The notes beneath the pieces were generated by a model. That model did no database searches, was not told the origin of the DNA, and worked only from the letters and a program-made list of their open reading frames with translations. A DNA stretch of 64,000 bases from Chondrilla cf. caribensis (Eukaryota > Porifera > Demospongiae > Chondrillida > Chondrillidae), in assembly GCA_964020155.1 (NCBI GenBank), contig OZ026551.1:2354018-2418017 (forward strand). The letters run 5' to 3'. Position numbers and translations under genes: made by a program. Positions 58,895 through 64,000 of the stretch are shown one piece after another. Within the stretch, counting starts at the first letter, position 1. Each line of letters opens with the position of its first letter.

Positions 58895-59774
58895 GTGAGT
58901 TCCTTTGTATTTACAGCATGTGTGTTATTATGTATGTGTATGTGTACTCACTGTGACACTAAATGTGATGGTAGATACAGACATGTGTATGTGTACTTAC
59001 ACTACATGTGAGGTGGTATACATGTACATTTGTGTGTACTCTTGTGTCTCATACTCTCTGTTAGTCTTGCATAGCCAGCCCCTTTCTCTGATCACTTCCT
59101 TGAGTGGAAGTGGGTGAAGGGTCTGGCTATACAAGACCACCCTCATACGTACATACATTATCCAACATTGTAGCAATGAACCTCTTCAATATTCTATGCA
59201 CTCCACACACCAGTACATCAAGTGTTGTCTGTGGATATTTCTCATTTGGTACTAATAATGTAATCTTTAAACTCTATTTCTTCTTCAGGTTGGATTCCAT
59301 CCTTTGTAGCTCATCCAAGCAGAACACTCTTTTTTAGTTAACAGCAACAATTGTACTTTGAGTATTGTTTACTACAGCACTGCATGGTTGTGTATAATAA
59401 TTATGTACATATTTGTTCCTTAAACATTTAATCTATTAGTATAGGGTAATTTTGTGAATATATATGGCTAGTTTTTCTTCAATGATTATATTGCGATATA
59501 ATATATATGCGTGTATAATATATTATAATAATATTATTATTATAGATTTATTATTATTATTATCATTATAAATACAGTACGTGCGATATCGGGACAATTC
59601 GCGTGTAATTTTAACATTGGAATGGTAGAATTCGAAGCTATCGACACTATTTACGTATATACCATTTTATAGAGCGTTGGAAGCGCGCTCCAGTGATACC
59701 AAAAACGCAAATTCGGCGAAACCCACCAAAATACCCCTTTTCCTGAGTGCGGTCACATATTTCGCGTATCTGTG
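58895..59774. other. 3' UTR intron of gene 5 and spacer
   Basis: The conserved 3' UTR acceptor lies at 59281-59288. After 59500 the sequence turns AT-rich and then GC-richer (about 59600-59770), with no recognised exon. Confidence 0.5.
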
Positions 59775-59788
59775 TAGTCTAGCTAGCT

Positions 59789-59834
59789 AGACCGTCCCTA
59801 AGAGGCGCCGAGGGCGGAAAAGGGAAGGGACGGT
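59789..59834. promoter_or_regulatory. Subterminal hairpin of the RecQ element
   Basis: TAGACCGTCCC and GGGACGGTCTA form an 11-bp stem around a purine-rich loop. The 792-bp relative has an equivalent hairpin in each end. Likely part of the transposase binding end (inference). Confidence 0.55.
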
Positions 59835-59993
59835 CTAGCCCAAGTAGAGATTAGTTCACACCTGAGCGCATGACCATCAACCGATGGAATGCTACTGCCA
59901 AGAATCTTGGCAATGATATTCATTGATTCAGATTGATTGTTAAGTTTTATCATAGCTAATCTATACTACGTAGTATAGATTATCTATGGTGTT

Positions 59994-61490
59994 ATGGAGG
60001 AACAGATCTCGTACTCGTTGTCGGTGTTGAAGTTGCCGGGGAATACCATTCACCCATCTGACTGTCAGACGAACGCAATCACTAGTATTTTAGAAGGACG
60101 CGATACAATAGTTTGCCTCCCAACGGGTCATGGGAAGTCGCTCATCTTTCAATGTATCCCGTGGTGCCGTAAATTCAACAAAGGATTGCGAACGAAGGAT
60201 AAAGAACCGACGTATTCGGTTTTAGTTGTATCTCCCCTTATATCTTTGATGAATGAGCAAGTGAAATACCTTCAGAAACGTGGTTTATCTGCTGTACGTT
60301 TACAGAGCGGTTTGGATAAGGACAGTGAAGACGAGCTACTGAGTGGACGTGTTACGTACATTTTCGGCAGCCCTGAAAGTCTTGAGGAAAGGAAGTGGAG
60401 GTCAATGTTGCTTTCTGAAGTTTATCAGAAGTATCTTGCAGCGTTTTTTGTGGACGAAGCTCACTGTATTGATTTGTGGGGTGGTGGAAAGGTGCCATTT
60501 AGAAGAGCGTACAGAAGTATATGTGAACTCCGATCTTTTTTACCTGATATTGTCCCTTTCGTAGCGCTCACAGCAACAGCCACTATTAATACACGAAGGG
60601 AGATTAGCAGTTCCCTTGGAATGACAAAGCCGATTACAATTTCCACTTCTCCAAATAGAAACAATATCATGTTTTTAGTTCAAACTGTGAGCAATGACAT
60701 AGCAATGGTCTTTGAGTGGATTGTGAGAGAATTATTGCAGCATGGAAAGAAGACAACGAAGACCGTTGTATTCTGCAAGTCTATTGATGTGTGCTCGCAG
60801 TTATACTGTCATTTTGATGTAACCTTGAAGGAAAGGGGATATGTTGGTGCTAATATTTCTGTTAAATACTGCCTCTTTGCAATGTATCATGCCAAGATTA
60901 CTGATGTGGAAAAACGTACAATTTTGCAATCATTCCAGAACGTAAATGGGCATTGTCGAGTTCTTTTTGCTACAATAGCCTTTGGTATGGGTATCAACAT
61001 TCCTGACATTCACAGAGTAATTCAGTTTGGTCCTTCAAGAGATATTGAGGAATATGTTCAAGAAAGTGGACGTGGAGGCCGTGACGGAACTCAGTGTTAC
61101 GCAATGTTGTATATTTTTTCTGGCTGTACCAGGGGAAATATCAGTGAAGAGATGAAGGCATACTGTAAGAATTCTGACATATGTCATCGAAAATTTCTAT
61201 TCCAGTATTTCCTTGGATCATATAATGGTCCACATGTTCTCCACGATTGTTGTGATGTTTGCCAATCCCTGTGTCAATGTGCATGTAGATGCTGTCATTG
61301 CTCATGTGGAAACGGATACCCATGTTTGAACTGCTGTGTTTGTACAACAAAGTGCAATTTCGTTCAGCAACCCTTTCCTTGTAAAACCACTCAGTGTGTT
61401 AGACAAGATATGGATGGTGACACATATACAGCAGACTCAGAAGACTTACATTTGACCTGGAATGAAAAAGAAGCCTATTTTTCTCATTAG
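59994..61490 (+). CDS. RecQ-like superfamily 2 DNA helicase (transposon-borne)
   Basis: Single uninterrupted frame, 498 aa, ATG at 59994. Motifs: I LPTGHGKS (residues 42-49); Ia SPLISLMNEQ (80-89); II DEAH (154-157), followed by CIDLWG where RecQ usually has CISQWG; III LTATAT (192-197); IV VVFCKS (258-263); V FATIAFGMGINIP (325-337); VI QESGRGGRDG (356-365). A Zn-binding-like region follows (C391, C397, C419/C420, C423), then a Cys-rich tail (about 423-456). It lacks RQC winged-helix and HRDC domains and is much shorter than cellular RecQ1/BLM/WRN. Predicted 3'-5' ATP-dependent DNA unwinding. The lack of introns beside an intron-rich cluster, and the DUF6589-like neighbour, point to a mobile-element helicase. 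Confidence 0.85.
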   Translation: MEEQISYSLSVLKLPGNTIHPSDCQTNAITSILEGRDTIVCLPTGHGKSLIFQCIPWCRKFNKGLRTKDKEPTYSVLVVSPLISLMNEQVKYLQKRGLSAVRLQSGLDKDSEDELLSGRVTYIFGSPESLEERKWRSMLLSEVYQKYLAAFFVDEAHCIDLWGGGKVPFRRAYRSICELRSFLPDIVPFVALTATATINTRREISSSLGMTKPITISTSPNRNNIMFLVQTVSNDIAMVFEWIVRELLQHGKKTTKTVVFCKSIDVCSQLYCHFDVTLKERGYVGANISVKYCLFAMYHAKITDVEKRTILQSFQNVNGHCRVLFATIAFGMGINIPDIHRVIQFGPSRDIEEYVQESGRGGRDGTQCYAMLYIFSGCTRGNISEEMKAYCKNSDICHRKFLFQYFLGSYNGPHVLHDCCDVCQSLCQCACRCCHCSCGNGYPCLNCCVCTTKCNFVQQPFPCKTTQCVRQDMDGDTYTADSEDLHLTWNEKEAYFSH

Positions 61491-61725
61491 ACTATAAGTA
61501 TATGTACATACTGTTATGAATGTAACAATGTCAATGTATATAAACTACACAGTCATTACAAAAGGTGTGCTTGGTTACTGCACATATATGTTATTAATAT
61601 GATTATTTAGCTGTTAGTAATGTCTTGAGGTTAACAATGAGACTTAAAATTTTCGTGATCCAATTCAGCAGCTAATTCTCTTCGTTTGTTATCAAGCCAA
61701 TTTTTAAATGTTTCCATATTAGTGA

Positions 61726-63368
61726 CTAGTGACCAGTAAAGGGATCCTTCTGAACACATGGATACTGTGAGTGCTTCCTGTTTGGGAGTTCCTTGAATTC
61801 ACGAGCATTAATCAATGTCTTTGCGACTAGATTTACGTCATCACATTTGTCTGGCATGGTACGGTCACCTACTTCCGACCTTACTTGAAAATGTTCGTCA
61901 AATTCACTACAAATCCTGTCAACTGTACCAGCTGCATTCGCTGTCTTATGTATTACATTGTCGGTCATGTGTGAATGAGCAGTTTTCAGGTCATCTTTGA
62001 ATATCCGGTTTAGCTGCTCCATTTTCAAATCTAATGGGATGTTGTGACCTGCACCATTCCTGTTGCTGCATACACGGTTCCACATAAGCTCATATGAACG
62101 CTTCGGGGTCAGAGTGACATTGATAGCGGCTAATAACCGAAATGCTTCATAGGCATACTTTGTATGCCCACTTTGCTTGAAATGCAACAACAGATATTTC
62201 CAAAGGCGTATGGATCTTGGCCCATCTCCCTCCTTCCAGCTATCCTCGAAATTCCTGGCCAAAAGGCCCATGCTTAGTAGTGAACGTCTGTAGTTTAACA
62301 CACCATCAGTAGCTGCTACAGTTGAAGGTGTGTAGTTAGTATATTTTTCTTCTATAACCATGGCAACCGCTTCAATTGCCTTGAGAGCACTGGTATGGTC
62401 TTTGACATCAGGCACACCCTTCGGAAATAACAATGTCATGTGTTTGGTGATGTGTTGTGGTTGGCTAACATCAAAAGTGGTGCAAGCTGCAGCTACAACA
62501 TGACCATCTATAACAGTTTGCAGGAAGTCGTGGCATGCATTGAAATCCTTTTTAGGGTCTGCAACCACATTTCGTCTGTCTCGAATAGTTCTCAGCTGAT
62601 AGAGTGTACCTTTATTACCGGAGGATTTTTGAGAATACAAACTCCATATCACCTGAGTGTGATCAGACAAATAATACAATAATATGATGTGTGATATGTT
62701 ATCCCTATACCATGATTTATAACACCATGCAATAGGAGCACATGGCTCCAGCTAGGCATGTCAACATACCTGATAAAATGCTACCAAAGCATGCCAATCA
62801 CCTGGATTTTCTACAAATGCAGAGAATCGTTGAGATGTATCATCTGGTTGCTTTCTAGCCCTTTTAGCCCCTCTTATTCTCTCACAAGTCAGTTGGTCAC
62901 CAGCAAAAAAGATTTGCATTTGAGAACCTTCTTTGTATCTTGGTATGTAGGACTGTAGCTGTTCCATTATCTCAATCATCTCTTCCATTTTTTGCTCATT
63001 CTTGGTAATTACTCCTAATGGAATCTGCATGATACATAATGCATAAGAAGTCAACACTGCATGCATTAATGTTGACTATTAATAATAAGACGAATATATA
63101 TGCTTACAATTTCACTCTTCTTTGCTGTTGCAGCTGACTGTTCATGCGGGATGTGCAATGGAACAACTTCACTAAATTCTTGTAAATCAGGCACATACTT
63201 GCATAATATTCTGGATATGAGTACAATGAAGTCTTTCCTGAGCATTTGGCAATCATACTTGGTAGGCAGAAATGGTTCAAATGAACAATCCCGTATACTA
63301 CCCTTGGGTTTGTCATTTGGTAGATCTGCAAAAAATACATGTATAGCTACGTATAATACAAGGAAGTT

Positions 63369-63416
<48 letters not shown>

Positions 63417-63954
63417 CTGTCACAAAAAATACTTGATAATATTTGGTAGATCTGCAAAAAATACATGACATGTATATAGCTACATATAATACAAGGAAAT
63501 TTACATGTATATATAATATATATATACATATACTGTCACAAAAATACTTGAGCGCCTCATATTTTCACCTTTTGTTATTCTGTGTTTCACTGCATATGTC
63601 TGAAACCAGTGGTGATCTGCACTTTTGTGATGGACCGTCATATGACGTGGGTTGACTCTGATGTCAATATTGTCTCCCACAAGTTGATAATTACATGAAC
63701 CCTCTGTGTAAATATATATAATATATACACACAATTTATATTCATGCATGCATAATATAATTAATACAAAGCATTAATTGACATGCACTTGTACATACTT
63801 ATGTAATGAGCAGCAATAGGGTTAACTCACTTTCCGAAGCGTCTCTTGCCCAGTTGTGTACCTCAGCATCAACATATTGGCCCATTTCCATAATTTTAGT
63901 CTGTAAAGCTGATGTGGCAACTGTCAATCTAATCTTTGATAATCTTTCAATGCA
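61726..63954 (-). CDS. DUF6589-like protein, 3' part (runs off the right edge)
   Basis: Minus-strand exons in transcription order: 63831-63954, 63569-63703, 63108-63325, 62770-63024, 61726-62652. All have GT-AG borders and compatible phases (0-1, 1-1, 1-0, 0-0, 0-stop), 1659 nt or 552 residues before the stop; 5' exons lie outside the window. Recognisable blocks: FAGDQLTCERIRGAKRAR, NPGDWHALVAFYQVIW, GNKGTLYQLRTIRDRRNV. These fit the GDQLT...GDWHA...TLYQL pattern of DUF6589 proteins, known from sponges, cnidarians and fungi. The two conserved GD motifs could be catalytic aspartates of a transposase (inference). It converges on the helicase gene, with 235 bp between stops. Confidence 0.7.
63377..63411. 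repeat. TA microsatellite and local duplication
   Basis: (TA)n in the intron. The surrounding sequence (GGTAGATCTGCAAAAAATACATG...ACATGTATA...CATATACTGTCACAAAAA) occurs twice, at about 63318-63430 and 63443-63545, so it is a tandem duplication that includes the acceptor of the 63108-63325 exon. Confidence 0.75.
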
Positions 63955-64000
63955 CTGACATATATAAAAGATATGCAGTAACAGTAAAATTATAAAGCTT

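Larger units (their letters stand above)
59775..64000. mobile_element. RecQ-like/DUF6589-like DNA transposon, left part
   Basis: The left end reads TAGTCTAGCTAGCTAGACCG followed by TCCC, then a hairpin (AGACCGTCCC...GGGACGGTCT, 59789-59834). This matches the order of the 8301-9092 termini (TAGTCT...TAGCCTAGACCCTTCC...hairpin). Inside are a helicase gene starting 219 bp from the end and a convergent DUF6589-like gene. The right terminus and any target duplication lie beyond the window. It may belong to the helicase-encoding Academ lineage (AcademH); that name is from memory and unverified. Confidence 0.6.

Noticed and set aside
59994..61490. Cellular RecQ orthologue (RECQL, BLM or WRN)
   Set aside because: Single exon, about 500 residues, no RQC winged helix or HRDC, altered sequence after DEAH, and placed inside a terminal-repeat element with a DUF6589-like partner.

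Overview
The window looks like animal nuclear DNA. Genes are split into many short exons with GT-AG introns, CA/TG microsatellites and small inverted-repeat transposons are common, and there are no operons or prokaryotic signals. The density of death-fold, ZU5 and Death-domain exons, the compact introns and the RecQ-like plus DUF6589-like gene pair fit a marine invertebrate, most likely a demosponge (Amphimedon-like). That assignment is an inference; nothing in the window proves the species.

Region 1 (about 0.5-59 kb, all on the + strand) is a tandem cluster of related death-fold genes. Two gene types alternate. Type A genes start with a leader containing C-S-C-x-SPDAF, followed by one CARD-like exon, an array of 63-codon CARD-like repeat exons, Ser-rich linkers, a ZU5 exon, UPA-like exons, a Pro-rich mini-exon and a C-terminal Death (or CARD-like) exon. 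Type B genes start with a leader containing C-x-C-FSPNS, followed by two CARD-like exons, an acidic linker exon and a short tail exon. Layout: end of a type B gene (stop 1743-1745); A gene 1 (1896-20021, decayed); B gene 2 (21013-25738, intact, 195 aa); A gene 3 (25911-43359, intact, about 1199 aa with nine repeats); B/A chimera gene 4 (43937-48648, broken); B relic (49301-50492); A gene 5 (50683-58894, two stop-bearing exons). The last B exon lies only about 150-190 bp upstream of the next A start, so the B-A pair looks like the amplified unit.

Nineteen copies of the CARD-like repeat exon occur in three arrays (7 + 9 + 3). Eighteen are open, and all are single phase 1-1 exons, so copies can be gained, lost or skipped without a frame change. 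The copies are nearly identical except for a Trp-rich segment of variable length in the middle. By analogy with known death-fold/ZU5/Death proteins (PIDD, UNC5, ankyrin, NLR adaptors), I infer intracellular signalling or innate-immune scaffolds. No ligand or partner can be read from the sequence.

Region 2 (59775-64000) is probably the left part of a DNA transposon. It has a terminal motif starting TAGTCT, a RecQ-like superfamily 2 helicase gene on the + strand, and a convergent multi-exon DUF6589-like gene on the - strand that runs off the right edge. A 792-bp non-autonomous relative (8301-9092) sits in gene 1. It has about 60-bp inverted termini, a 9-bp target duplication, a helicase-fragment ORF, and an insertion-free paralogous site elsewhere in the window. 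Many other inverted-repeat elements, minisatellites and CA/TG tracts fill the introns.
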